A stretch of 64,000 nt of DNA, from assembly GCF_025200715.1 (NCBI RefSeq), contig NZ_CP104143.1, positions 2,170,001-2,234,000 on the forward strand, in the 5' to 3' direction. Under the pieces are notes generated by a model. It saw nothing but the letters and a program-made list of their open reading frames with translations, was not told the DNA's origin and searched no databases. Shown in pieces: positions 27,490 to 37,369 of this stretch. This DNA comes from Rhizobium sullae (GTDB lineage: Bacteria > Pseudomonadota > Alphaproteobacteria > Rhizobiales > Rhizobiaceae). Both the position numbers and the translations under genes were made by a program. Each line of letters begins with the position of its first letter. Within the stretch, counting starts at the first letter, position 1.

Positions 27490-28338
27490 TTGCCGACTGC
27501 AGCCAATCTTCTTTCGATCATGCCCTTTCCGGATATCGATCCGATCGCCTTTTCGATCGGCCCGCTGGCTATTCACTGGTACGGCCTCGCCTATGTCGCG
27601 GGCATCATGCTCGGATGGCTTTATGCCCGGCAGATCGCCGGCAACGATGAGCTCTGGCCGGGCAATGCCTCGCCGATCACCAAGGTGCAGATCGACGACT
27701 TCATCGTCTGGGCAGCCCTCGGCATCGTTCTCGGCGGCCGCATCGGCTATATCCTTTTCTACGATCTGCCGTCCGTGGTCGAGAACCCGCTCCGCGCCAT
27801 CGAGATCTGGAACGGCGGCATGTCTTTCCACGGTGGAATCACCGGCACGACGATCGCCATGATCGTCTTTGCGCGCCGCAATGGCATTCCGGTCTGGAGC
27901 CTTTTCGACATCGTTGCCGCCGTGGTGCCGATCGGCCTGTTCTGCGGCCGCATCGCAAACTTCGTCAACGGCGAGCTTTGGGGACGGCTGACGGATGTGC
28001 CGTGGGCAGTCGTTTTCCCGACCGGAGGGCCGTTTGCACGCCATCCAAGCCAACTCTACGAAGCGGGCCTCGAAGGCATCGTGCTGCTGCTTTCGCTTGC
28101 CCTTCTCGTCTATGGATTCCGGGCGCTGAAAGCACCTGGACTCGTTACCGGGGTCTTCGTCTGCGGCTATGGGCTGTCGCGCATCTTGGTCGAGTTCTTC
28201 CGTGAGCCGGATGCGCAGCTCGGCTACCTACTCGGCACGAATTGGCTGACCATGGGCATGGTCCTTTCTTTCCCGATGGTGCTGCTCGGAATCTGGGCGA
28301 TGGCGCGGGCCCTCAGCCAGGCCGCTTTGCAGCATTGA
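27490..28338 (+). CDS. lgt: Prolipoprotein diacylglyceryl transferase
   Basis: 282 residues with seven membrane helices. It transfers diacylglycerol from phosphatidylglycerol to the lipobox cysteine of prolipoproteins. Signature stretches are [30 protein letters not shown], the catalytic FVNGELWGR region and [15 protein letters not shown] 27490 is used because rhizobial Lgt proteins carry a similar short lead before [11 protein letters not shown] 27520 is the alternative. Substrates in this window include the lipoproteins at 31.6 and 33.6 kb. Confidence 0.93.
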   Translation: MPTAANLLSIMPFPDIDPIAFSIGPLAIHWYGLAYVAGIMLGWLYARQIAGNDELWPGNASPITKVQIDDFIVWAALGIVLGGRIGYILFYDLPSVVENPLRAIEIWNGGMSFHGGITGTTIAMIVFARRNGIPVWSLFDIVAAVVPIGLFCGRIANFVNGELWGRLTDVPWAVVFPTGGPFARHPSQLYEAGLEGIVLLLSLALLVYGFRALKAPGLVTGVFVCGYGLSRILVEFFREPDAQLGYLLGTNWLTMGMVLSFPMVLLGIWAMARALSQAALQH

Positions 28339-28359
28339 GCCTGTCAGGACGGTACGATC

Positions 28360-29460
28360 ATGATGACCGCACTCGGTGAAAAGATAAAGGCGATCATTCA
28401 GGCGAACGGGCCGATCAGCGTCACGGACTATTTTTCGCTCTGCCTCGCTGATCCAGAATACGGCTACTATCGCACCCGCGAGCCCTTCGGCCGGTCCGGA
28501 GATTTCGTTACCGCGCCCGAAGTCAGCCAGCTCTTCGGCGAAATGATCGGAGTCTTCGTTGTGCACGCCTGGCAGCGGCACGGCACCCCGTCAGGCGTGC
28601 GCCTCGTTGAAATCGGGGCGGGCCGCGGGACGATGATGGCTGATATGCTGCGCGTCATCGAGCGTCTCGCCCCGCCGCTTTTCGAGAACATGACCGTTCA
28701 TCTCGTCGAAACGAGCGAACGCCTTCGCGACATCCAGCAACAGACGCTTGTCGCACATGGAGGCAAGATCAGCTGGCATTTCGATTTTGAGGAGGTGCCG
28801 CCGGGCTTCACGCTGATTGCGGCAAACGAGCTGTTCGACGCTATTCCGATCCGCCAATTCGTCAAGACGTCGACCGGCTTTCGCGAGCGCATGGTTGGCC
28901 TCGACGCGGATGGCGAACTGGCATTCGCTGCCGGGATCGCCAGCATCGATCCGGCACTGCTACCCGAATCGCCGCAGGCCGTGCCGGCCGGCACGCTCTT
29001 TGAGATTTCACCGGCCAGGCAGGCCGTGATGATCACCATCTGCGATCGCTTGAGGGCCTTCGGCGGCACGGCGCTGGCGATCGACTACGGACACCTGGTC
29101 ACCGGCTTCGGTGACACGCTGCAGGCCGTGCGCATGCACGAGTTCGATCCGCCGCTTGCCCATCCCGGTGAAGCGGATCTGACGAGCCATGTGGATTTCG
29201 AAGATCTTGCCAAAACCGCTGTCGCCGCAGGGCTGCATCTCAATGGTGCGCTGCATCAGGGCGATTTCCTGATCGGCCTCGGCATTCTCGAGCGCGCCGC
29301 CGCTCTCGGCCGCGATCGCGAACCGCGCACGCAGCAGATAATCCAGAGCGCGGTCGACCGTTTGGCCGGCTCCGGCGAAGGCCGGATGGGTGAGCTTTTC
29401 AAGGTGATGGCCGTCTCCTATCCGGTCGTCGATCTCATGCCGTTCCGCCCCGTGGATTGA
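28360..29460 (+). CDS. SAM-dependent methyltransferase, MidA/NDUFAF7 family
   Basis: 366 residues. N-terminal signature ISVTDYFSLCLADPEYGYY, GDFVTAPEVSQLFGEMIGVF, and the SAM site LVEIGAGRGTMMADMLR. Then VETSERLRDIQQQ and AANELFDAIPIRQFV follow, all typical of COG1565. The eukaryotic homologue dimethylates an arginine of a complex I subunit, so an arginine-methyltransferase role in complex I assembly is likely. 21 bases after lgt, before pgeF; the three are commonly clustered in Rhizobiales. Confidence 0.9.
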   Translation: MMTALGEKIKAIIQANGPISVTDYFSLCLADPEYGYYRTREPFGRSGDFVTAPEVSQLFGEMIGVFVVHAWQRHGTPSGVRLVEIGAGRGTMMADMLRVIERLAPPLFENMTVHLVETSERLRDIQQQTLVAHGGKISWHFDFEEVPPGFTLIAANELFDAIPIRQFVKTSTGFRERMVGLDADGELAFAAGIASIDPALLPESPQAVPAGTLFEISPARQAVMITICDRLRAFGGTALAIDYGHLVTGFGDTLQAVRMHEFDPPLAHPGEADLTSHVDFEDLAKTAVAAGLHLNGALHQGDFLIGLGILERAAALGRDREPRTQQIIQSAVDRLAGSGEGRMGELFKVMAVSYPVVDLMPFRPVD

Positions 29461-29560
29461 CAGGACGCTCGGCCCTGGGCCAACATCCAGCGCAATCAAC
29501 AATGCTTCGCCGGGCGGACCGGCGAACAATGGCACCGTTCGAAACACCCCGGAATCACTG

Positions 29561-30355
29561 ATGCAAGACGCGGCCTCTCCCGCACCGATTGAAAGCGCGC
29601 TGTTGAACGAAGCGGCCGGCGAAGCGATCCGCCACGGCTATTTCACGCGCGCAGGCGGCGTTTCGGACGGGCTCTATCGCGGTCTGAATGTCGGAATTGG
29701 CTCGAATGACGACCGCACAAAGGTGATGGAGAACCGCCGCCGCGTTGCCGCCTGGTTCGGACAGCCCTTGGAAAGGCTCGCGACAGTCCATCAGGTTCAT
29801 TCGCCGGATGCGGTCACCGTCGACGGCAGCTATGACGGCACGCGCCCCGAAGCCGATGCACTGGTTACGGCAACGCCCGGCATCGTGCTCGGCGTTCTTG
29901 CCGCCGATTGCGGCCCGATCCTCTTCGTCGATCCGGAAAACCGGGTAATCGGCGCGGCGCATGCCGGATGGAAAGGCACACTGACCGGCGTCCTGGAAAA
30001 CACCATTGCAGCAATGGAGAGGCTCGGAGCGAAGCGCCAGGCTATCGTCGCCTGCCTCGGCCCTTCGATCAGTCAGGCAAGCTACGAAGTCGGCCCCGAA
30101 TTCATTGAGCGTTTCGTCACTCAAGATTCGTCCTACAAGCGCTATTTCATTCCGTCGCGAAAGCCCGCCCATGCGATGTTCGATCTTCCGGCGTTGACCG
30201 TCGACCGGCTGCGGAAGGCCGGCGTGCGCGCCGAAAGCCTTGGTATTTGCACCTATCCGGACAACGAGCGTTTTTTCTCGTACCGGCGCACTACACATAA
30301 TAAAGAGCCGGATTACGGCCGCCAGATTTCAGCAATCAGCATCAGGGAGATTTGA
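29561..30355 (+). CDS. pgeF: PgeF-type peptidoglycan editing factor (laccase-domain, YfiH)
   Basis: 264 residues. Metal-binding motifs VHQVHSPDAV (His), VLAADCGPILF (Cys) and GAAHAGWKGTLTGVL (His) are intact, as are GYFTRAGGVSDGLY and CTYPDNERFFSYRR. In E. coli PgeF removes misincorporated L-Ser from UDP-MurNAc peptides; purine nucleoside phosphorylase activity is reported for relatives. It ends 4 bases before the next gene, so the two are co-translated. Confidence 0.92.
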   Translation: MQDAASPAPIESALLNEAAGEAIRHGYFTRAGGVSDGLYRGLNVGIGSNDDRTKVMENRRRVAAWFGQPLERLATVHQVHSPDAVTVDGSYDGTRPEADALVTATPGIVLGVLAADCGPILFVDPENRVIGAAHAGWKGTLTGVLENTIAAMERLGAKRQAIVACLGPSISQASYEVGPEFIERFVTQDSSYKRYFIPSRKPAHAMFDLPALTVDRLRKAGVRAESLGICTYPDNERFFSYRRTTHNKEPDYGRQISAISIREI

Positions 30356-30359
30356 CCGA

Positions 30360-31511
30360 ATGGCACTGCATTTCGAAAGAGCCGAATTCGCAAGCCGGCT
30401 CACCCGCCTCACCGACCAGATGCGCGCGGAAAAGCTCGACGCCGTCCTGCTCTTCGCGCAGGAAAGCATGTACTGGCTGACGGGCTACGACACCTTCGGC
30501 TACTGTTTCTTCCAGGCGCTGATCGTCAAAGCCGACGGCACGATGTCGCTGATCACCCGCTCGGCGGACCTTCGCCAGGCCAAGCACACGTCGATCCTCG
30601 ACGACATCCACGTCTGGGTCGATCGCATCAATGCCGACCCGACGCTCGACCTCAGGAACCTGCTGGTCGACATGGATCTGCTCGGCGCGCGCATCGGCGT
30701 CGAATACGACACCCATGGCATGACCGGGCGCATCGCCCACTTGCTCGATGCCCAGCTTTCCACCTTCGGCCAGATCACCGACGCCTCATACCTCGTCAGC
30801 AGGCTGCGCCTCGTGAAAAGCCCGGCGGAGGTGGCCTATGTCGAGCGTGCCGCAGCCCTGGCCGACGACGCACTGGATGAGGCGATAAAGTTGACGAAGC
30901 CCGGCGCAGACGAGGCCGACATCCTTGCCGCCATGCAGGGAGCGGTCTTTTCCGGCGGCGGCGATTATCCAGCCAACGAGTACATCATCGGTTCCGGCGC
31001 GGACGCCCTGCTCTGCCGCTACAAGGCCGGCCGCCGCAAGCTCGATGCGAGCGACCAGCTTACGCTCGAATGGGCCGGCACCTATGCCCACTATCACGCC
31101 GCCATGATGCGCACGATCGTGATTGGCGAACCGACACACCGCCATCGCGAACTCTATAACGCCTGCCTGGAAAACCTGCAGGCGATCGAAACCGTGCTGA
31201 AACCCGGCCACACCTTCGGCGACGTCTTCGACATGCATGCGAAGATCATGGACGAGCGCGGGCTTGCCCGACATCGGCTGAATGCCTGCGGCTATTCCCT
31301 CGGCGCCCGCTTCGCGCCGTCCTGGATGGAACATCAGATGTTTCATGTCGGCAACCCGCAACCGATCGAGCCGAACATGTCGCTCTTCGTGCACATGATC
31401 ATCGCCGATTCCGATACCGGAACGGCCATGACGCTTGGCCAGACCTACCTGACGACGGAGCATGCGCCGCGCACGCTTTCCCGCCACTCGCTCGACTTCA
31501 TCGGCGCATGA
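30360..31511 (+). CDS. M24-fold (creatinase/aminopeptidase P-like) protein
   Basis: 383 residues. The N-terminal creatinase-like domain (FERAEFASRLTRLTDQMRAE, WLTGYDTFGYCFFQ) and the C-terminal pita-bread domain are both present. The metal-ligand stretch, normally DxG then YxxDxTRT, reads LEWAGTYAHYHAAMMRT, with E for the first Asp and no second Asp, so a classical two-metal peptidase site is unlikely. It may be a non-peptidase member. Follows pgeF by 4 bases. Confidence 0.82.
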   Translation: MALHFERAEFASRLTRLTDQMRAEKLDAVLLFAQESMYWLTGYDTFGYCFFQALIVKADGTMSLITRSADLRQAKHTSILDDIHVWVDRINADPTLDLRNLLVDMDLLGARIGVEYDTHGMTGRIAHLLDAQLSTFGQITDASYLVSRLRLVKSPAEVAYVERAAALADDALDEAIKLTKPGADEADILAAMQGAVFSGGGDYPANEYIIGSGADALLCRYKAGRRKLDASDQLTLEWAGTYAHYHAAMMRTIVIGEPTHRHRELYNACLENLQAIETVLKPGHTFGDVFDMHAKIMDERGLARHRLNACGYSLGARFAPSWMEHQMFHVGNPQPIEPNMSLFVHMIIADSDTGTAMTLGQTYLTTEHAPRTLSRHSLDFIGA

Positions 31512-31609
31512 CGGGCAATCACCGGCAAGAATCCGGAATTGACAGCGGACAGCCCCCGCCCCCATAAATCAGCAGGGCTGATGCGAACGAGGGAAGGACG
31601 ACGACAGCG

Positions 31610-32431
31610 ATGACGCGAGTTCAGACTGCGCCGATGCTCCTTGCCTGCCTGGCCGCGCTTTCCGCTTGCAACACCACCGATGCGCTGACGCCGCAAGTCG
31701 ATATCGGCGACTCGTCGAAGGGTCGTTCCTCACCTGTCACCCAGCGCGAAGTCGAACGAATGGCAGGCGCCGAGCCACAGCGGGCCTTTGCTGGCGAATC
31801 CCGCCAGGCCGGCTATCACCCGGCCTACAACAATCAGACCTCCAGATCCGGCCCCGGCGTACCGCCGACGACGATGCAGGAGCAGGCCGATGCCCTTGCC
31901 CGGCGCGGCGCGTCCCCCGCCGCTCCGCAGCCTGCCGAAGGCCAGACGCTTACCGAACCGGTTTCCAATGCGCAGGCGGAAGAAGAAGACATGGGCAATC
32001 GGGCCCCTGCCCGCCAGCCGCAACAGGTTGCCGCCATCGATCCTGCCGCCTCGTCCGCAATCCGCGGCAGCACCGTCCGCTTCCTGCCGATTATCGGCGC
32101 TCCCGTTCAGGCAGTAACGCCGCTTTCCCGCCAGCTTGGCGCCGAGGCGCGCTCGCACGGTCTCTCGATCAAGAGTTCGAATGACACCAGCAGCGACTAT
32201 ATCCTGAAGGGCTACCTCTCCGCCTTTACCGATGAGGGCGACGTGACCGTCGTTTATGTGTGGGATATCCTCGACGGCAGTGGCGCCCGTCTGCACCGCA
32301 TCCAGGGACAGGAAAAAGTGCCTTCCGCGGCACAGGATCCCTGGGCCGGCGTTCCCGCCTCCGTCATGCAGCAGATCGCCACGAAAACGATCACCGAATT
32401 CAATTCGTGGCGCCAGACGCGCGACGGTTAG
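31610..32431 (+). CDS. Predicted lipoprotein, function unknown
   Basis: 273 residues. Signal peptide ending in the lipobox LSAC (Cys near 20), followed by a long low-complexity Pro/Ala/Gln/Glu region to about residue 140. A compact C-terminal domain (VRFLPIIGAPVQAVTPLSRQL, GYLSAFTDEGDVTVVYVWDI) then follows. The C-terminal part looks like rhizobial outer-membrane lipoproteins of unknown function. Anchored to the envelope by Lgt. Lies before prsA but with its own spacing of 105 bases. Confidence 0.8.
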   Translation: MTRVQTAPMLLACLAALSACNTTDALTPQVDIGDSSKGRSSPVTQREVERMAGAEPQRAFAGESRQAGYHPAYNNQTSRSGPGVPPTTMQEQADALARRGASPAAPQPAEGQTLTEPVSNAQAEEEDMGNRAPARQPQQVAAIDPAASSAIRGSTVRFLPIIGAPVQAVTPLSRQLGAEARSHGLSIKSSNDTSSDYILKGYLSAFTDEGDVTVVYVWDILDGSGARLHRIQGQEKVPSAAQDPWAGVPASVMQQIATKTITEFNSWRQTRDG

Positions 32432-32536
32432 AAACAGGCTTTTTACAAATATCAAAGCCTGTGGCGCCTTTGCGCTTGCATTCGGAAGCAAGCTGGCTAA
32501 AAAGCGCGGCTATCAGCGGACAACAGGCGGGCCAAA

Positions 32537-33469
32537 ATGAAGGTTTTCGCAGGCAATTCGAACCGGCATCTCGCCGAAGCGATCTGCACCTATCTCAATG
32601 TGCCCTTGGGCAAGGCCAGCGTCAGAAGATTTGCCGATCAGGAAATCTTCGTCGAAATCCAGGAAAACGTCCGCGGCGAAGACGTCTTCGTCGTCCAGTC
32701 AACTTCCTTCCCGACGAACGATCATCTGATGGAACTGCTCATCATGATCGACGCGATGCGCCGTTCGTCCGCGCGCCGCATCACGGCCGTTCTTCCCTAT
32801 TTCGGTTATGCCCGCCAGGATCGCCGCGCCTCGGGGCGCACGCCGATCTCCGCCAAGCTGGTCGCCAACCTCATCACCGAGGCTGGCGCCGACCGCGTGC
32901 TGACGCTCGACCTGCATGCCGGCCAGATCCAGGGCTTCTTCGATATCCCGACGGATAACCTCTACGCCGTTCCGGTGCTGACGCGCGACATCAAGGCCAA
33001 TTACGACATCAGCAACGTCATGGTCGTTTCGCCGGACGTCGGCGGCGTCGTCCGCGCCCGTTCGCTCGCCAAACGCCTCGACTGTCTTCTGGCGATCGTG
33101 GACAAGCGCCGCGACCGCCCGGGTGAATCCGAAGTCATGAACATTATCGGCGAAGTCGAAGGCAAGGATTGCCTGCTGATCGACGACATAGTCGATTCCG
33201 GCGGCACGCTCTGCAACGCCGCCGATGCGCTTCTCGCCCAGGGTGCTGCAAGCGTCACCGCCTACATCACCCACGGCGTTCTTTCCGGTGGCGCGGTCAC
33301 CCGCATCACGTCGTCGAAGCTGCGCGAACTGGTGATCACCGACTCCATTCAGCCGACCACCGCCGTCCAGTCGGCGCATAATATCCGCGTCATCACGACC
33401 GCGACCCTCATCGGCGAAGCGATCAACCGCACCAGTCAGGAAGAATCCGTTTCCAGCCTCTTCGACTGA
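32537..33469 (+). CDS. prsA: Ribose-phosphate pyrophosphokinase
   Basis: 310 residues, makes PRPP from ribose 5-phosphate and ATP. Signatures: [39 protein letters not shown], the divalent-cation site [18 protein letters not shown], and the PRPP loop [14 protein letters not shown]. Full-length and highly conserved. ATG 32537. Monocistronic by spacing. Confidence 0.97.
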   Translation: MKVFAGNSNRHLAEAICTYLNVPLGKASVRRFADQEIFVEIQENVRGEDVFVVQSTSFPTNDHLMELLIMIDAMRRSSARRITAVLPYFGYARQDRRASGRTPISAKLVANLITEAGADRVLTLDLHAGQIQGFFDIPTDNLYAVPVLTRDIKANYDISNVMVVSPDVGGVVRARSLAKRLDCLLAIVDKRRDRPGESEVMNIIGEVEGKDCLLIDDIVDSGGTLCNAADALLAQGAASVTAYITHGVLSGGAVTRITSSKLRELVITDSIQPTTAVQSAHNIRVITTATLIGEAINRTSQEESVSSLFD

Positions 33470-33555
33470 GAGTTTCACTCGCCGGTAAAAAATAGGCAGG
33501 GTTGTATTTTTGCCTTCATCCGCTAGTCTGCCTTCAGATTTGTACGGGGAGCGAC

Positions 33556-34053
33556 ATGACGGAAATCATTAGGATAGCTAGACATTCAGCAAGCTCGAAG
33601 CGCTTAGCGCTCCTCGCGCTGATTCCTCTGCTTTCCGCCTGCACGGTCGATGTCGATCCTGGTTATTCGCGTCCGCCGCCCCGGCCGTGGCCAGCCCAGC
33701 AGCAGATGTGCACCATGGAATATGCGCCGGTCTGCGGTGAACGCGGCGGCCGGCTTCAAACCTTCGGAAATGCCTGCCAGGCCCGCAACAGCGGTTTCAT
33801 GATCGTCGGCCGCGGCGAATGCCGCCGCGAACCGCCGCCCTTCCCGCGCCCCGAACCGGATCGTCCCGGCCGCCCCGACTGGCCGGATCGCCCGGACAGG
33901 CCTGACGGTCCAGGACGCCCAGGCGGCATCTGCACGCGGGAATACAGGCCTGTCTGCGGCCAGCGCGGCCGCCAGACCCAGACCTTCCCGAACCCCTGCG
34001 AGGCAGGCAATGCAGGCTTCCGGATCATCAGCGGCGGCGAGTGCCGCTTCTGA
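33556..34053 (+). CDS. Lipoprotein with two Kazal-type inhibitor domains
   Basis: 165 residues. A lipoprotein signal (LALLALIPLLSAC) is followed by a first Kazal-like unit (CTMEYAPVCGERGG..TFGNACQARNSG..GEC). A Pro/Asp/Arg repeat linker follows (DRPDRPDGPGRPGG), then a second unit (CTREYRPVCGQRGR..TFPNPCEAGNAG..GEC). Six cysteines per unit fit the Kazal pattern. Such proteins may inhibit serine proteases at the cell surface. Start ATG 33556 gives the signal peptide directly. Confidence 0.85.
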   Translation: MTEIIRIARHSASSKRLALLALIPLLSACTVDVDPGYSRPPPRPWPAQQQMCTMEYAPVCGERGGRLQTFGNACQARNSGFMIVGRGECRREPPPFPRPEPDRPGRPDWPDRPDRPDGPGRPGGICTREYRPVCGQRGRQTQTFPNPCEAGNAGFRIISGGECRF

Positions 34054-34115
34054 TCATCGGCGCTCATGCAACTTCGCCGCTTATCAAAGCGATTTGAAAA
34101 CGTCGGAAGCAGTGA

Positions 34116-34643
34116 CTATGGAGTCAACCTGACCTCGCTCAATACTTCGACCGGCGGAAACCGCACGATATCCACCGCATCGAATGTAACGGAAAATTCG
34201 GCCCGTTTTTGCTCTGCCCAATTGATGGCAGGCTCGAACATGGACCTGGGGATCTTCATAGCAATCGTGCAATGAGGCTCCCAGCAACTGCGGCGATAGT
34301 ACTCACGACAGAGTGTCGGGTCTATTTCGCTATGGATGGCCGCGTGAAGCTGCAGCAGCCGGTCATTCGATACCGGACGCGCCCATAATACTAGGAACTC
34401 GTTTTGGAAATAACGAATACCTGAAAAGGTCACTGTTACTGCAGGCTGAGTACCAAAAATTCTGGAGAGCACGCCGATGCTCTCATCAGGCACGAAATCC
34501 TCGTAAATCGCCAAAGTTATATGAGGCGGATAATTTAGCGCCTTCATCGACGGAGCAGGTTCGAACGTCGCCGCCTCGTGCCAAAGCTCGACTATCGGCA
34601 ATGCAGTTTCGTTCGAGCATTTCAGGCTTATCCCGTGAGGCAC
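34116..34643 (-). CDS. 2'-5' RNA ligase/2H phosphoesterase-like protein
   Basis: 175 residues. Two HxT motifs, PPHITLAIY near residue 40 and PHCTIAM near 127, define the 2H phosphoesterase fold, which includes 2'-5' RNA ligases and cyclic-nucleotide phosphodiesterases. AT-richer than its neighbours and located between core genes, so it may be recently acquired. Substrate unknown. Confidence 0.8.
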   Translation of the reverse strand: MPHGISLKCSNETALPIVELWHEAATFEPAPSMKALNYPPHITLAIYEDFVPDESIGVLSRIFGTQPAVTVTFSGIRYFQNEFLVLWARPVSNDRLLQLHAAIHSEIDPTLCREYYRRSCWEPHCTIAMKIPRSMFEPAINWAEQKRAEFSVTFDAVDIVRFPPVEVLSEVRLTP

Positions 34644-34703
34644 GGCCGAGTGTCTCCAACATCAGCGCCTTGATAAGCAATTGCCGCCCGATGTTCGGCA
34701 ATA

Positions 34704-36170
34704 TTATTCCGGCTTATCCGGCCCCTTGATCTGCTGGCCGTTGACCGTCACCGAACCGTCGGGGGTGACCGTCACGTCCCAGCGCTGACGGCCGTCCGGG
34801 TCGGTCTTGGCGAAACCCTTGACCATTAACATTCCGAAAGACGCCTGATTGAGCTCGGGATTGGCCTTGGCGAGTTCCTGGACCGCGGCGATGGTCTTGT
34901 CGTAGTCGCGCGCCAGAATGGAGGCCTGTAGCGCATACTCATCCTTGCCGGCATCGAGGCGGCTCTCGACCTTTGCGGACATATCGATATCGTAGACGCC
35001 TGATTTGGCACTGATCTTCGGAAAGTCCATCACAAACTTCCCGTCGCGGAAAAGCCGCTCCACGGCCTTCTTGCCCGCGTCCTCTCCTTCTTCCCGCGAC
35101 TTGGTCAAATCGAGCTTCATGAATTCATCGCCGAAAGCCGCAAAATCCATATCCGGAATGCCGAACTGCACATCGACTGCCTGCGGCAGGAAGGCGGAAT
35201 AGGCGGCAGGAACCATCGGGCTGTCAAATGTCACGTCGGCAGCATTCATTGCAACGCCAAGCCGTGTCGCGTCGCTCGGCCCGTCGATTGTCAGGCGATA
35301 ACCGAAGCTCTTCGCGCCGCCGCTACCGGCAGCACCTGTGACAGCCAAATTGTGGAGATCGATGGTTTCCTCGAGCGAAGAGATCAGGGGAAAAGCGTCG
35401 CGCAGCATAGCCTTCAGCTTTTCCTCGTTCTCCTTGCTGATCTGCTTTTCCTCGGCATGGTCGAGCGCAAAGACGACAATGTCCCTCAACTCCTTCGCCG
35501 GCAGGCTATAGACCCTGGCGTCGAAATCGATGGCATCGGCAGTGATGTGGACCGGCGGCATTTCCTTCCCGCTCACCTGCTCGGCAAAGGCCGTCAAAGT
35601 GCCGTTCACCGCAAAGTCCATCCTGCCGGCAGCGCTATCGGCGGAGGTGAGCTTGTATTTCACGTCGCCAACGCTGACATTGACCTGTTCGGTATCGGTC
35701 GTTGACGTGGCTTTGATATCCTTGGCACTGAAGTCGCCGGAGCGGAAATAGCTGATCGCCGGATCGAAGATGGAGGTGTAGGCCAGAGAGGCGATGGAAT
35801 AGGTGAACTCGGTGCGCTTCTGGTCCGGTCCCTTGAAATGTCCGGAAACGTTCAAGCTATTGTCGCCTTCGACATTCCAGAGCCCGTTGTCCTGCGGCGT
35901 GGCGAACATCGAAATTGGCTTAAGGCCCCCGATCGTGAAATCCGCCGGATTGACCTTGGAAAGCAGCTTGGCCAGATCGTAGATGATCTCGTAACGCGTG
36001 CCAGCCGGATTGACGGCCACGACACCGCTCTTTGCAATGTCCTCGGGCAGCAGGTTGTTGAGATTGTCGCGGATGGCATTTGCGCCATCCTGGGTGATCT
36101 CGGCGCCATGAACTGCCGTCATCAATCCGAGAACAACGGCGCTTGCCGTCGTGATCAGCCTGTACCGCAT
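34704..36170 (-). CDS. Large periplasmic protein, function unknown
   Basis: 488 residues. Signal peptide (LITTASAVVLGLMTAVHG-AE) then a long beta-rich secreted protein with no recognised motif; it has DUF945/AsmA-like texture with alternating polar and hydrophobic strands. The tail holds WDVTVTPDGSVTVNGQQI. ATG 36170 is at the signal peptide start. Monocistronic. I cannot assign a family with confidence. Confidence 0.75.
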   Translation of the reverse strand: MRYRLITTASAVVLGLMTAVHGAEITQDGANAIRDNLNNLLPEDIAKSGVVAVNPAGTRYEIIYDLAKLLSKVNPADFTIGGLKPISMFATPQDNGLWNVEGDNSLNVSGHFKGPDQKRTEFTYSIASLAYTSIFDPAISYFRSGDFSAKDIKATSTTDTEQVNVSVGDVKYKLTSADSAAGRMDFAVNGTLTAFAEQVSGKEMPPVHITADAIDFDARVYSLPAKELRDIVVFALDHAEEKQISKENEEKLKAMLRDAFPLISSLEETIDLHNLAVTGAAGSGGAKSFGYRLTIDGPSDATRLGVAMNAADVTFDSPMVPAAYSAFLPQAVDVQFGIPDMDFAAFGDEFMKLDLTKSREEGEDAGKKAVERLFRDGKFVMDFPKISAKSGVYDIDMSAKVESRLDAGKDEYALQASILARDYDKTIAAVQELAKANPELNQASFGMLMVKGFAKTDPDGRQRWDVTVTPDGSVTVNGQQIKGPDKPE

Positions 36171-36265
36171 GGATGTGCTCCTCCGCCGCATCGATCGGCG
36201 GCCATGTGAGAATGCGCGGGTCCGGATGTCAAGCCAGCCGGCTTGGCGCGCGATGAATGTTTTGC

Positions 36266-37369
36266 TCAGGCCGCGGCTGCGGCTCCCGGGCGCGCTTCCT
36301 CAGCCGTCCCCTCGACGACCGAGGTCTCAGCCTCTGCCTTGGCGGCAGGTGCGGCGTTAACGATCTCCTCGATCCCCGAACGCGGCACCGGCTTGCCGAA
36401 AAGGAATCCTTGCACTTGCAGGCAGCCCTCGCGGCGAAGGAAATCGATATGCTGTTCGTTCTCGACGCCTTCGGCCAGCACCGGGATGTCGAGGCTTGCG
36501 GCGAGGATCAGCGTCGAGCGAACGATCGCGGCCGACTGCTTGTTGGTTACGATGCCATCCACGAAGGAGCGGTCGATCTTGATCTTGTCGAAGGGAAAGC
36601 TCTGCAACGTCGAAAGCGACGAATAACCCGTCCCGTAGTCGTCCATCGCGATCTTCACGCCGAGCGCCTTCAGGCGCCGGATAGCATGCAGCGCGTGCTG
36701 GTGGTCGGCAAGGATGCCGGATTCTGTGATCTCGATTTCCAGGCGTGACGCGGCAAGCCCGGTATCGAGGAGGATTTCGTGGATGATCTGCGGCAACCGG
36801 TTGTCGCTGAGCTGCTGCGGCGCGACGTTGACGGCGATGCGCAGAGGATTCTTCCAGCCTGCCGCCTCCTGGCACGCCCGGCGGAGAACCCATTCGCCCA
36901 GTTCCAGAATGAAGCCCGTCCGCTCCGCTATCGGAATGAACTCTACCGGCGAGATGCTGCCGCGTACCGGATGGTTCCAGCGCAATAGCGCCTCGAAGCC
37001 CAGAACCGCGCGTGTGACGGTATCGTTCTGCCGCTGGTAGAAAAGCTCGAACTCATTTCTCCTGAGGCCTTCGCGCATCTCGATCGCAAGCGCATTGCGG
37101 TCACGGGCAGCCTGGTCCATCGAAGGATCATAGAAGCAGATGGTGTTGGTTGCGGTCGATTTCGCCCGGTACATCGCGATATCGGCCTGTGAGAGAAGGT
37201 CGTCGATCGTCTCGGCCTGCCCCGGATAGGTCGAGATGCCGACACTGGAGCCGACCGAAAGCGAAATGCCATCCCATGCGATCGGCTTCTCGATTTCATC
37301 GAGGACACGCTGCGCCAGCGCCCTAGCATCGGACCGGACGAAATAATCGTCCATGGAGATCAGCGCCAC
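36266..37369 (-). pseudogene. 5'-truncated GGDEF-EAL cyclic-di-GMP protein
   Basis: About 367 residues in frame. The first recognisable part is the second half of a GGDEF domain (LAQRVLDEIEKPI, VGSSVGISTYPG, LLSQADIAMYRAK); the GGDEF active-site loop and everything before it are missing. The EAL phosphodiesterase domain is complete, with FEALLRWNHP, EITESG, DDYGTGYSSL and the lysine in KIKIDRSF. Homology stops near 37345, where the opposite strand begins an integrase-like sequence. The EAL half could still be translated from an internal start. Confidence 0.8.
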
